From the NCBI GenBank assembly GCA_004431415.1, contig QPMI01000599.1:1-64000 (forward strand): 64,000 nucleotides of DNA, written 5' to 3'. The notes beneath the pieces are model-generated. The model was not told the DNA's origin. It saw only the letters and a program-made list of their open reading frames with translations, and made no database searches. Both the position numbers and the translations under genes were made by a program. This stretch comes from Cyanophora paradoxa. Lineage: Eukaryota; Glaucocystophyceae; Cyanophorales; Cyanophoraceae. Below, in pieces: positions 10,401 to 22,206 of the stretch (the first letter of the stretch is position 1; each line of letters starts with the position of its first letter).

Positions 10401-13400
10401 TGCCGTCAACGTTGTCGACATCGAAATCACCGCCGGCGCCGACCGCGGCGCCGACCGCTGCGCCGCCTGCAGCTGCAGCTGTCTCTCCAACTTCAGCTCC
10501 ACTAGATCTGGAGAACTCCGGCCAAATACCAGCGACGCAGCTTTCGGCAACGCAGGTAGCAACTTCTCCGGTTAGCTTTCTCGCAGTCCTGTATTATTGA
10601 CACATTTGACATCCTTTCTGACTGCAAACGCTTTAAATCTTTTCAGGCTGCAGCTGCAGCTGCAAGTGATCATGTTCAGGAACTCTGGAAAACGACGTCG
10701 GCGAATTCAGAGCTCGCAGGTACGTGTTTTTTTTGTTGGAAAAATTGCTTCTCTAGATCTCTGCAGCAGGGCAAATTAAAGCCCATGGCGAAGTCCTCGA
10801 TCTGACAGATTCTGAAATGTCCGTCTGCGCGCGCAGACTGCGCCGCCCTGTGCGGAGAGCCCCGCGTCCCCGCTGGCAAGGCCAGCGCGGCAGACCTGGC
10901 GTGGCTGGCCCAGAAGCGGCGCCTCGCGATGGGGCCGGCGCCGGGAAGCAAGGCCGACCGCAAGCTCAAGGGCGTGGTGAAGGTCGCCTCGGCAGACGAA
11001 CTCGCCGCCCACAAGCAGGCCAGTGCCTCTGAGCTGCCCTCTTTTTCGAACTTGCAATTGGCTCGCACACTGCAGCTGCCATGTGCCGCCTTAAGCTTTC
11101 TTACCAGGTCGTCCTCGCGCACGCCGGGCTCGAGTTCGTCGGCCCCGCTCCGCTCTCCGAGTTCTCCGATTTCGCGGATGCGAAGGGCGCGGACGCCCTC
11201 CGGAGCCGCTTCAAGCGCATCTTGTGCTCCCCTATCCTTGAGCTAGCGCTTCCCCGACCCTGGACCTCAGCTTACCTCGGCGCGTGTCGCAGCCCGGGTC
11301 TCTTGGACGTAAAGACGGACAGCTGGAACCTGTTCTTAAAGGCGCTCAAGGTCGGCGAGAAGTGGGGCTTCATGGAGAAGGGGTACAGCCTCGACTTGGC
11401 GCGCCTCGACGACGCCCTCTTCTACAGCACGTCTGTGAAGCGCAGCATGAACGAGGACCTCTCGCCGGCGCTCATGCACGGGCAGATCTCCGCCAGAGCC
11501 AGTGAGCCCCCGGGCCCCTTCTTCTTGCCCGAACTTTTGCGGCCGATCGTTCTTCGAACCCTCGCGTCTTCGCAGACTCGCGCTTCTGGGCCGCTGCGAC
11601 AGCGCTCGATACCGAGATCCAGCTCATTCACGTCGACGAGTCGGGCCATGTTGCCGCCCTGCCACCGTTCTCGCCGAACGGCACCGCCGCACCGGACGGC
11701 CACGCCGATGGGCGGCGCCTGTCGGACTTCGGGATCGGGCGCCTCTTCGTGCTGTCCTACTTCCACCCGGAGTTGGGCGCCGGCGACGTCTTCTACGAGG
11801 CGCTGAGCCCGCTCCCGGGCTCCCCTCACGCCTGCCCGTGCTCGCCCCCTCTGCCCCGCGACTTCGCCTACCCACAGGTCCGCCTGGTCACGACCCACCG
11901 TACCTCCCTCCAATGTTTCGCACTAATTATAAGGACTCTCAAATGTGGCAGGCTTCAGCGCCAGTCGACGTCTCAGCAACCCCAGCGCCAGAAATGCGGC
12001 CTGCGGCAGTGCAGCCCGGGCCTCCAACGTCAACGACGTACGCGCGGGCAGCCTCGAGCTCGGTTCTCATCCCGCCGCGCCCGCGCACTAGTTTCGGATG
12101 TTTTCGCACGCGATGACTCGATCCTTCCAGGCAGGAGTGGCGTCGGGGTCGCCGGAGGCTGCAGCTGTCGACCGCCCTCCGCATCCCAGCACCAGCACTG
12201 CGACGCGTGCAGAGCGAGGCGGAGATCTTGAACAAGCGACAAACGCCGACAGCGCCAGCGCCAGCGATCTCGAGGTCGAATTTCCAGTAGGTGCGAATCT
12301 GAAGAGCTCTCCCGGCATGCTCATGATGCCACGCCGTGTGTGACGAAGCTCGCAATTTGAAATCTTTTATGCAGACTGCTCCAAGAAGTGCCGGGTTCCT
12401 CTCATCCCCGCCCGCAAAGCCAGCGCGAAGGACCTGGAGTGGCTCGCACAGACGCGAGGCCTTGGACCGGGCGGCAAGGCCAAATTTAAAGGGGTCTTGA
12501 CTGCACCCACACAAGGCGAACTTGACACCTACAGGCTTCGACACGTGTCCTATTTGCAGGGCTCATCTGCCGGCCCAACTACACTTCCCGCATTCTCCGA
12601 AATTGCGGACGCAAGGGGTGTAGACGCCCTCCACAGCTATTTCATGCGGCTCTAGTGCGTGCAACCGTGCATCCTTCTGCAAGCTAATTTGAACTTGTTA
12701 TTTGTATATCACAGCCCAATGGACGCGGCCGTGGAGCACAAGTCTCTCGACACGCTGACCGAGGCCATGCGCCTCATCCTGGAGGCGGTCGAGGTCGCTG
12801 AATCTTATAGTAATTAAAATGACCCTATGGTATTATAAGCCTAGGGCCTCCTCTAAGTATACGTAATAGATAACAATTCGAATTCGCCAGTTGGTCTTGA
12901 TTAAATTGTTTTTTCTTTTCAAGTTCCCCCTTAAGCCGCTTAAGCCTGCAATTGGGCGGCCCCTGCCGTGCTGCATGGTGTCTAGAGACTGCGGCCGGCA
13001 ATATTAATATTAATGCACTAAAACCAATTGCGCATGATCTCACGGTGATTGTGCAGATCGCCGACTTCTGGGCCTGGTTTGAGGCGGGATGGTTTCTTGA
13101 TCATGAGGAAAGCGGCGGCGCCTTCGAATTCTACAGAACGGCGCTTTTGGACGCTTTAGACCGGCACGTAGAGAAGCTCCCCTCGCGCCTTTTCCACCAG
13201 GAGATTCCTTCGCATGCAAGTGCGTTAACGTTGCCTTAAGTTTGGGAACCGACGATCATGACTCGACAGACCGGCTGCTCTGGGCCGCCGCCTACGCTCT
13301 GGACGTCGAGGTCCAGCTCATCCTCGTCGACGAGTCCGGCCGCGTCACCGCCCTTCCCCCGTTCGCCCCGAACAGCACCGGCACCAACACCGGCGCCTAT

Positions 13401-14898
13401 CCTCAGCGCGAAGTGACGAAGATTCCGGAGCGGAGCCTGTCGGACTTCGGCATCGGCCGCCTGTACGTCCTACGCTACGTGCACCCGAGGACCAAGCGCG
13501 CCATGTACGAGGCGCTGGCGCCGCTGCCGGCCGCCGGTCGCCTCTGTGCCTGCTCGCCCCCGCTTCCCCGCGACTTCGCCTACCGCCAGCTCCCACAGGT
13601 CCGGAGCCGCCGCTCCCGCCGCCAGCTTTAATTTTCCATGCCGGGTTTCGGCTGAGGTTGCCTCCCGCGATCGGCAGTTGCAGACTGCACCCGAGAAGTC
13701 GAAGGTTGCCAGTTCGAAGCCGGCTTCCTCGAGCTCGAGCTCGACTCGAGCCGTCCAGGCACCCGCAGCCGTCCAGGAACGAGCCGGCCAGGCACCTGCG
13801 GCCGTCCAGGAACGAGCCGTCCAGGCACCTGCGGCCGTCCAGGAACCAGGCGCAAGCTCGGCTCCTGTGCACGTGCGTGCCGCAGTGCCAAGCCTCTCCC
13901 TGCTCGCGGTTTGTTCTGCATGTCTCTGATCGCTCGCTCTCAGGGTTGGCCACGGGCTCCCCGAGACGTGGTCACCGCCTCCGCCGTCCTTTTTGCCTGC
14001 CTCGCTTCGGTCCCTCTCTTCCTGCAGCGCCGGCGGCGGCGACTTGCGCCGGCGTCGGCGGCGTCGGCGGTAGAGGCGCATGCGGCGGTTGCAGCCGCCA
14101 CTGCCGCTAAGGCGCTCGAGGCTTCGGCGGTGGAGCTTGGGAGGGAGCTGGCGGCCGCCCGGAGCGGGGAGGCGGCGGCGCGGGCGGAGGCCGCCGAGGC
14201 GCAGGCGGAGGCGCGGGAGGCGCGGCGGGCGCGGAGGCGGCGGGGCAGCGGGCGGCTCGGGCGGAGCGGCGGGCGGAGCAGGAGGCGGCGGGGGCGCGGG
14301 CGGAGGCGGCGTCTCTGAGGGCGGAGCTGAAGGAGGCGCGGCGGGCGGCGCGGGAGGCGGCGGAGCATCAGAAGCGGCAGCTCGAGCAGGCGCGGCGCGA
14401 GGGGCGCGAGGCGGCGGCGGCGGCCGAGAAGCGGGCGACTGCGGCGGAGAAGCGGGCGGGGAGGCGGAGGAGGCGCTGGCGGCGCAGCGGGCGGCGGCGG
14501 AGCGGCGGCTGCGGGGCGCGCTGGGGCCGGTGCTGGAGGAGCTCGAGGCGGGGCTCGTGAGCCTGGAGCGGGCGGCGCTGCCGGGGCTCCTGCGGCGGCT
14601 CTGGCCGGCCATCGTGGCGGGGGCGCGGCAGCGCGAGTGCGCCGTCTGCCTCGGCGCCGTCCCCGAGGAGCACCTCCGCGTCCTGCTCCCGTGCGGCCCC
14701 GGCCCGGCCCCGGGCCCCGAGCGCTGCTCGCCTTTGCGCTCACGCCGCGGCGCGCGCGGCAGGTGCCTGCACGCGTCGGCGTGCGGGGCGTGCGTGGGGC
14801 GGCTGCCGGCGCGGCAGTGCCCGCAGTGCAGGGAGCCCTTCGAGCGCGCCGCCCGCGTCTTCCTCGCCGACCACGCGCCGGCGCCCGGCCCCGCCTAG
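7400..14898 (+). CDS. Four-repeat (OTU-like?) membrane protein with C-terminal RING
   Basis: Not a protein I recognise. A three-module unit occurs four times: a DCxxLC-type Cys module followed by PAxKASAxDLEWLAQ; a module with Trp-Phe and FY motifs; and a module EIQLIxVxxSG with SDFGIGRLYxLRY and YEAL. Exons: unit 1 about 7470-7815, 7910-8169, 8257-8543, 8824-9090; unit 2 9176-9224, 9339-9621, 9761-9984, 10047-10555; unit 3 10647-10719, 10837-11018, 11108-11223, 11293-11501, 11576-11877, 11952-12062; unit 4 12131-12290, 12375-12654, 12715-12793, 13057-13219, 13270-13598, 13678-13908. Units are joined by Pro/Ala/Ser linkers. Then come a likely membrane segment (VVTASAVLFACLASVPLFL), an Ala/Glu/Arg coiled coil with two frame breaks, and a RING. 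The start is uncertain. A ubiquitin-ligase role follows from the RING; the repeats' role is unknown. Confidence 0.72.
13749..13850 (+). repeat. 33-bp coding tandem repeat, three units
   Basis: Three consecutive 33-bp units in the last linker of the four-repeat gene encode near-identical 11-residue blocks of the type VQAPAAVQERA. The reading frame is kept, so this is a recent in-frame expansion of a flexible linker. Confidence 0.85.
14635..14840 (+). other. C3HC4 RING finger, split by an intron
   Basis: Exon 14635-14690 gives CAVC then 14 residues ending in LLP. An intron at 14691-14762 (GT...AG) joins it to CLHASACGACVGRLPARQCPQC. Spacing C-x2-C-x14-C-x-H-x3-C-x2-C-x8-C-x2-C fits a RING. It sits 60-70 residues from the stop at 14896-14898, after the coiled coil, as in many E3 ligases. 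Confidence 0.85.
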
Positions 14899-15679
14899 CC
14901 GCAGGCCTAGGCCTGCAGTTGCACATGGACACGCGCGGGTCGTTTTGTTTTTGGTTTTTGGTTTGGAATCAGCCCTCACGTGCCGCAGTGCGGCCTTGAA
15001 ATCATCGGATTATTCAAAGGGGGCCTCGGGGGCCGCCGGGAAAACATTAATGTACATGTAGCGACCGACTATTAAATTTGAGCGTAGAGCTCATGATCAG
15101 CGGCTGATCATGAGGATCCAGCGTGAATTACCAAAGACTACAGATATAGAGCGGCCGCCAGAAATACAGAATAGAGAGCTCGAGCCAAAGGCATAGAAGA
15201 GGAATTCGAACGCCGGCGCGCGGCGCGGGGGGGGGGGGGGGGGGGGGGGCAACGGTCCGATGTATATATAGCGCTCAGCTGCAGCGGCTAGCACGAAAAT
15301 AAAGCTCTCGTGCTCGTGATCAGTCTATAGCTGGTCACGATATCGATCGGCCCATCCACAGAACTTCGAATTCGGAGTGCACAGTACTAGTACCAAACCA
15401 AATCGCAAAATGTGATCATGAATCCAAGCCTGCCGTGCACGTGCAGCAGGCAATTGCAATCTACAAGGCTAAATTAGCAGTACTAGTGCTAAATTACACA
15501 GTACTAGTAATGTATACGTGGGATCTGCGGACTATCGTTGTGCGGACTACCGTTGTGCAGGCACTGGCCGCCGGGCAGCAGGGACCCGGGACTGCGCGAC
15601 ATGACTCATGGCCAATTTCATCAGCCCTGCAGCTGCGCATGCAGCTGGCAATCTAGGGCGACAGTGGCCGTTCCGCTCC
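14899..15679. other. Convergent intergenic region
   Basis: Between two convergent stops. Holds AT-rich palindromic DNA (TGATCATGA near 15091-15114, GTACTAGTAC types near 15380-15510) and a poly-G tract. No gene seen. Confidence 0.6.
15227..15249. repeat. Poly-G tract, 23 nt
   Basis: Uninterrupted run of 23 G in the convergent intergenic region. Confidence 0.95.
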
Positions 15680-18600
15680 TCAGTGGCCGTGGTGGCCGCA
15701 GCCGCCGCCGCAGGCGTGGTGCTCGTGCCTCTTCCCGAACACCGGCTCCACCTTCCCCGCCTGCGCCCCGGAGGCGGGGGCGTGAGCCGCGCGCGGAGAA
15801 GCGAGAAGCCCCACGGAGGACTCGGCGAAGCTCTAAATAAGGTCCAGGACCCCGCCCCGTCGGAGCACACGCAAGGCTCCGCTATGGAGACCAAGGGGGC
15901 CCCGGGGCGGGGCGGGGTGGGCCGGGCTGGGGCGGGGCGGGCCTTGACGTCCTGGATGAGGGAGAGGATGGCGGGGACGCCGAGCTCCCCCGCCTTCCCC
16001 AGCTCCCTGCGCCCCGCCCCCGCACATCTGAGTGATTGGGAGGCGGCGGGGGCCGTCGAGTCCAGGGGGAGGGCCTCGCCTGGCGTAGACGGCGTCGCCC
16101 ACCCAGAAGACGAGGGCGACGGGAGAGCGGATCGCGTGCTTCTCCGCCAGCTGCGCACCCCGCCGCGGCCGGTCAGCGGCGGGCCGCCCAGAGCGACCCG
16201 AGTTTATTCGCCCGCGGCGCGAGTCGGACGCGCGCCTTCTTGGGGCCCGGGTCGGCGGAGTCGGCGGCGAGGAACTGGACCCCCTGCACCTGCGCCGCGC
16301 AGACCGGAGTTCCGTCAGAGTTCGACGCGCCCGGCTGGGGCGCAGCGGCGGCGGCCGCGGGGGGCGGGGGCGGGCCTGGGGGTCGACGTCGACGGCGGCG
16401 CGCCAGGCAGCGGCGGCCGCCTCGCCGGGGGCCATCACGAGCAGCGCCGCCGGGTGCCGCAGCGAGCGCCCGTCCACGTACTCCTGCGGTCGCGGCGCCC
16501 GCGTTCAGCATCCGCGACCAACAGAGGCGAGGGCCCTGGGGTGTGTCGAGGCCCGAGGGCGGGCGGACCATGACGGGGAAGCCCTTCCAGGGGAATTTGT
16601 CGCCCTCGGGGTCCGCCTGCAGCCACTGCGCGGGGTGGGCGAGTCAGGCGGGTGACTGAAGCGAGCGAGATTCAGTAACTGGGCCTCTGGTGAGCTCTTA
16701 GACTTAGAGTCTCCGATTGTGCGCGCCGGGCGCCGGGGGCCGGGGGGCGGACGTGGGCGCCGAAGGGCGTGAGGGTCGCCCCCTCCTCGTCGAAGAGCGC
16801 GAAGTACCTGCGCCCCCACACGGGGCCACTTTGCGCGGGCCTCGAGCGGGCGGGCGGGCGGGCGCGGGGCCGGGGGCGGCGCACGGGGTGGGGGTCCACT
16901 GCGCGGCCTCCAGGCTCTCCAGCAGCCGCCGGCACTCCCCCGCCCCGCTCCGCGGCACCTGCGCCGCACGCCCTCAGATTGAGCGGACTCGGGGGTCGGG
17001 GAGGGGGGGAGGTGGGGGGGGGGGTGGGGGGGGTAAGGGGCGGACGCAGGGCCAGGGCATGCCGGCGACGAGGGCGTCGTACTCGGCGGCGCCGCACTCG
17101 CCCTCGGGCAGGAAGACCACCTGCCGCCCGGCCCCGCTCAGGCCGGGGCAGATCTAGACGAGCGCCGCCGAGCCGGGCGGGTCCGAGAGGGCGCGCCTCG
17201 AAGTTCGTCCCGGCCGCCTTGCGCTTGCCGTACACCTGCCGGGCGGCGCGGGGCTGGTTCAGCGCAAAGAGGCGGCCGCGGGCGAGCGCCGGGCTCGGCC
17301 GACGGGTGCGGACCTTCGCCAGGCGGGCCTTGAACTTGTCCACGTGGCGGCTCCTGGAGAAACGTGAGGGAAGAGACGGGCCTGGAGACGAATGCGATCG
17401 CAGCGAGGGCAACGCACGCGGGCCCCGCAATGGCGACCCCGAAGGTCTTCCCGCGGATCAGATCGGAGATGGGGGCGGCGGCGCCCGAGCCCGGGACCGA
17501 CGCCTGAGGGGCGCGGGGGGCGGTCGAGGCGGGCCGGCGGGCGCCGCGCTCCGCGGCAGGGATCGAGCGCCAGAGTCGGGGCGCGCATGCGCACCTCGAG
17601 CTTGAGCTCGGCGAGGAGGTCGAGGAACGGCGTCGGCCGCCACGGGAAGCGCGCGCCCTGCGCGGGGTCGCATCAGACGCGGCGGCGTCGCGAGGGGCGC
17701 GGCGAGGGGAAGGCGGGGGGGCGGGGCGAGCCTCGGGGTCGCGGTCCGTGACCTCGACGAGCGCCGTGCGCGTGACGGGCTGCGCGCGGGCGGGGGGCGA
17801 GCGAGTCGGACGAACAGCCCGAGCGCAATCGGAGGCGAGGGGGGAAGGCGAGGGGGAAAAGGCGGAAGCTAAGCTAACGGCAGCCAGCGGGCCCGCTCTC
17901 GCTCCGCGCCCGGCCCCGCGCGCGCGCACCTTGCCCTGCGTGGAGACGACGACGAGAGCCGGCGCCTCCGCCACCTGCGCCAGCCGCTCAGCGACGCCTG
18001 CAGGGCCCCGACGGCGGGGCGCGCGCGCACGCCGAACATCTTGCAGAGGTCGTGGACGCGCGCGCCGCCCTCGTCGCCGCCGCAGCGGAGGGCGGGGAAG
18101 GGCAGCCGCAGCGCCCCGCGCAGCGCCTCCCGCCCCGCCCCGTCCTCCTCCACCGGCACCAGCACCGCCTGCCGGCCCCCGTCAGCGGTGCGGGATCGCA
18201 CGCCTCCGGACAGAAGCTTCCAGGCTCGAACTGCTAAAGCTAGGGCTAGCACGCGCAGCACGCATCCCAGCGAGATCGAGGCCCGCTTGTGGCGAGGGCG
18301 GCGCGGCGGCAAGCGCCCCGCGGGGTCGGACCTGGAACGACTTGCCCTCGGCGTTCTTGCGGTAGAACTCGGCCACCTTCCCCGCGCTCTCCTCGCTCCT
18401 GCGACGCGGTTCGCGGGCGGCAGGGGCGAGGGCACCCGACGGGAATCGAACCCGCGCGATGCGAAGTAGAGGAGGAGGAACGATCTCCCGTCGAGGAACG
18501 GTCCCGCTGCCACCGCGTCCCCGTCCGCGCCTTCGCCGAAAGGCGAGTGAGGAGGACCGACGCCCAGGCGGGGCTGAGGGGGTACGCCACAAGGCCGAAT

Positions 18601-21305
18601 GGAAAGCGGAGGGGTACGCCGACGCACCCACGAACTCTGTTCCGACCGCGCGGCAGATGCCGGGGGGCTTAGGGGGCACGCGGGCGACCTTCCCGGCCTG
18701 CCGAGGCGGTGATCATGATCATGAGGAAAGGCGAGCCATGAGCGGGCAGTCTAGATCTCTATAGCTAGATGCATATGCTTGTTTGAACACGCAGTCCTTT
18801 AATAGTAATCTTCGTTCAGCGTGGAGTCTCTTAGCGTCATGTAGATCGTGGGCGCTCACGTTGGCCGCAGCGAGCCAGCGCGCGCGCACACCTGAACGTC
18901 ACCGTAGAACGACCGGATGGCGTCCGCGGTGATGTCCCCCGGCCCGTCCAGCGCCCTGCAGCGCCCTCGCTCGAAGGGCGGAGAGGGCGGAGTGGGGAGC
19001 GGAGAGGGATAGCTATATATATAGAGAGAGAGGCACGGGTACCGGGCGAAGAGAGTGTCGTCGTCCTGGAGGAAGACGAGGCAGCGCGGGGACGGTACCC
19101 CGAGGGCGGCCGCCAGGGGCTGTTGCACCCCGGAATCAGGGGAGGATCGGGCGGGGGGGCGGGTGCGGCGGGCCTGGGGGGAGTGGTCGCTGGGGGGGTG
19201 CAGGCCGTCGGCGGCGATGAGAGAGGCCCCCGGGCACGCGCCGGACTGCGCGGGGCGTGAGGGGCGCGCGGGGAGGGCGCAGCGGGGGGGACGGCGGCAC
19301 GCCTCAGCGGCGGCGCGGGCGGCGGCCCAGGCGGCGGCGGCCTCGTCGCCGGGGCCCATGACGAGCACGGCCGGCGTCTTGGCGCCCTGCACCGAGAACT
19401 CCTGCGCCCGGGTTCGAGGAGGCCGGCGAGAGGCTCGGCGCCGGCGGCGCACCCTCACGGGAGCCTCCCCCCGCCACGGGAAGAGGGACCCCTCCGGGTC
19501 GAGGTACGCGAACTGGAGAGGGGATGGGGTCGGGGCGGGTACGACCCGCTCGAGAGTTCTCGAGAACGCACGTGGTACCCGTCCGCCGTCAGGAGCTCTC
19601 CATTCTCGTCGAAGAGGCAGACGCAGAGCTCCTCCACGCTCTGTGGTACCCCCCTCCATGTGAGACCGGCCGAATAAGGTACTCCTGGGAGGGGCCGAAA
19701 GGGGGGTACCTGCATCGCCTCGACGGCCTCGTAGAGCTTCATACCCGCCGAGACCGACGCAGCGGCCGCCTGCGATAAAAGCTGAGCTCGCGGGGGTACG
19801 GCCTCCTTCGGACTCCCAACTGCGAAAGCGGGCGGCGCACCACGGGCCACGGGGCGCCTTCCGCGTGCGCCTTGCACTCCTCTACCCCCTCCTCCCCGTC
19901 GTCGAAGACCACGGGAAGCACAACGACCTGCGTACCCCGTCGGATTGAGGGCCCCAGAGTACCCCCGCTGGCGTCAATGTCGGGAGGGGATACCTCGAAG
20001 TTCTTGCCGGCCGCCTTGAGCTTCTTGTATATCTGCAGGGAGGGGGGGGGGGGTCAAATAGGGGGGAGGGGGGGGTACACGCGGATGGGCGCGCGCTCGC
20101 CTTCTCCAGCTGCTCGCAGAATTTCTCGTACTTGGACGTCCTGCGGGCGGGTACGCCAAGTCGGGGCGGGCTCAGAGGGGAACGCCCGAACCCGGGGGAG
20201 GGGTGCTCCGCACTCGCGCTGGAGCATGGCGAGCGCGAAGATCTTCCCCCCGACGACGTCCATGAGGGGTACCTCCCGAGCGCTGCCCGGCAGCACGACC
20301 TGGCGGGGGGTAAGCGGGGAGGTTCGCAGAGGGGGGTACGCCCCGGTCCCGGACCTGGATGTCGAGATCGGCAACGACCTGGCGCATGGATTTGATCCAG
20401 GGGAACTCCGCGGCCTGGGGTACAGTTCGAAAACAGGGCGAGATCATGCGCTCGGGAGGTACATGCCTCCGGATCCCCATCGACGTTATTCCGCGCGTCG
20501 CGCGAGACGAGCTGCGCACGCGGCGGGAATATCGGCGCCCGAGGGGGTTACCGCGCGGGGTCGGGGGTAGGAGAGGACGCACGTTGCCGTCCGCGTCGAG
20601 CAGAACGATAGTCGGGATTCCGACGAGCTGCGCGTGCGGGAGATCGGGGGACGCCAGCAGAGCGCTGCGGCAGCATTCGCGAGCTGCGTCTGCGCACCCC
20701 GAACTTCTTGGCGATCGGGGCGCTGAAGATGTCCTCCTCGTACGGCCGGGCCAGCCACGGCATCTTCGAGAAGTACGACTTGAACGCGCGGTCGTTGTTG
20801 TCCGCAGAAATGAACACAATCTGCGGGGGCGGAGCTCATGAGGGGCAGACTTGAGCTCCGAATTGGCTGACGGGGCGGGGCGGGCGCGGGGCGGTGCAGG
20901 CTTGCCTCGAACGACTTCGACGCGGCGTGCTTCTTGTAGAACTCCGCCAGCGTGGGCGTGAACACCTTGCACGGCCCGCACCTGGCAGCTCCGATCAGCG
21001 GGCGGGAGGGCGGGCTGGAGGCAGAAGAGACGCTACCATGATGCAGAGAAGTAGAGAAAGACGTACTTCTTGGACGCGAGCGCCTGCGGCGAGCCGCGGA
21101 CGCGGTACCGTCAGCGAGGCAAGCGCTGGCCAACAAACCCATCGAGCGACGCGCACCGACGCCGTGTCTAGCTCGGTCCCGCCCTTGCCTGCGTTGAATG
21201 ATCGAACGCAGCGCGCGTACGGCGGTCAGCGGATCGGAGCGCGATCTGTCGCCCGGCGACGGGCGGACCGACGAGCTTCGGTCCAAGAAGGTCGATGAGC
21301 GCCAT
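15680..21305 (-). CDS. Nucleoredoxin-like protein, four thioredoxin-like domains
   Basis: About 36 small exons from ATG at 21303-21305 (MALIDLLGPKLVG) to stop 15680-15682. Exons 21037-21083 and 20906-20981 join to give YFSASWCGPCKVFTPTLAEF, a nucleoredoxin/tryparedoxin active site; 20583-20627 gives LVGIPTIVLLDADGN with the cis-Pro loop. Domain 2 lies in 20414-18632, domain 3 in 18573-17595, domain 4 in 17503-15680. The second half mirrors the first exon by exon: IYKKLKAAGKNFE against VYGKRKAAGTNFE, LDPEGSLFPW against ADPEGDKFPW, and LVMGPGDEAAAAW against LVMAPGEAAAAAW. Domain 3 has YFASRGFDSRR where WCGPC is expected, so only domain 1 keeps the CxxC. The tail is HEHHACGGGCGHHGH, a possible metal site. 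About ten introns have GC donors. Role: cytosolic or nuclear thiol-disulfide exchange, by family. Confidence 0.88.
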
Positions 21306-21668
21306 CTCTATCGCTGCGCTGTGCTGCGGATCGAGTGCGAGGGGTCCTTCGACAATTCGGAGCTCGAGGCGAAGTGAGTGTGTGTGCTCCGGTACCCCTA
21401 GGGGCCCGGTTTATAGTCGTCCCCCTCACTCCTTCCCCGGTTTGACCCGGGCCCCTACGGCGTGAAAGCCAATAGGGGGGAGCTCCTCCCACATGTAGGA
21501 GGCGGGGGAAGACTTTGCAGCTGGCTTAGGCAGGTTACCTGTGGGGCATAAGCACTGGTAGCTCTCCTGTTTTCAGCATCCTTTCCACTGCAATGTGTGC
21601 GTTCCAGAGGGCTGTATCTGGGGGTGGGTTGTTCCAGCACACGTGTGCTTGCTCGTCATCATTCGGCG
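21306..21668. other. Upstream region of the nucleoredoxin-like gene
   Basis: No gene seen. GC-rich with CCCCTAGGGGCCC-type palindromic words near 21400. Confidence 0.5.
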
Positions 21669-22206
21669 TCAGTTTCCCCCTGCATATCCTGCATCGCCGC
21701 GGCGCGAGTGACCACTGTTATTTTTGAGCTCCTTAGCCTCCTCCAGTGCTCGTTTCCGTTGTGAAATGACGCTCCGGCGTGCCCGTGATCCACTTGCAAC
21801 TTCAGTCGCCTGTTCACTAGAGCTAGCACTGGCTGCAGTCGCGGCCGAGCCCGAGAGCTGTAAAAGTGCCTGCACAGCTTCGATTTCGGGATTCGGAATA
21901 TTAATTGCATGCGCCGGCGCCATTGCGCCCTGCGGCTGTACATGTGCTTCAGTTCTTTCACGGTCGCGATCGAAGTGACGGGCTACACGGCTGGCCGGGG
22001 GGTACGCGACGTTTGCGAGTTGCGCCGCCGCCTTCAGCTTTGCGGCCGAGGTCTCGGCTGGCGCCGGCGCCGCGCCGCCTGTGCGCAGATCTAGATGCGG
22101 ACTCGGCAGATAGTATTAGATGCTTAAGATGCGGATTTAGGCAGATAATTCCATCTCCCTTCAAGGCTTGCGCTGCTTTCGGATCGATATCCGGATCGAT
22201 ATCCTG
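21669..22206 (-). CDS. Possible small helical protein (tentative)
   Basis: Minus-strand peptides look protein-like: a possible start near 22206 (MQDIDPDIDPKAAQALK), an exon around 22005-22085 flanked by ACAG and GTACC (PAPAETSAAKLKAAAQLANV), and an exon from about 21935 downward (INIPNPEIEAVQALLQLSG, then VISQRKRALEEAKELKN). The composition (Ala, Glu, Lys) suggests a helical protein. I could not make every junction phase-consistent and recognise no family. It lies between two minus-strand genes and could be non-coding. Confidence 0.3.

Noticed and set aside
18430-18470. tRNA T-arm-like sequence GGGTTCGATTCCCG on the minus strand
   Set aside because: No matching 5' acceptor strand (would need GCACCCG) within tRNA distance; it lies in a nucleoredoxin exon.
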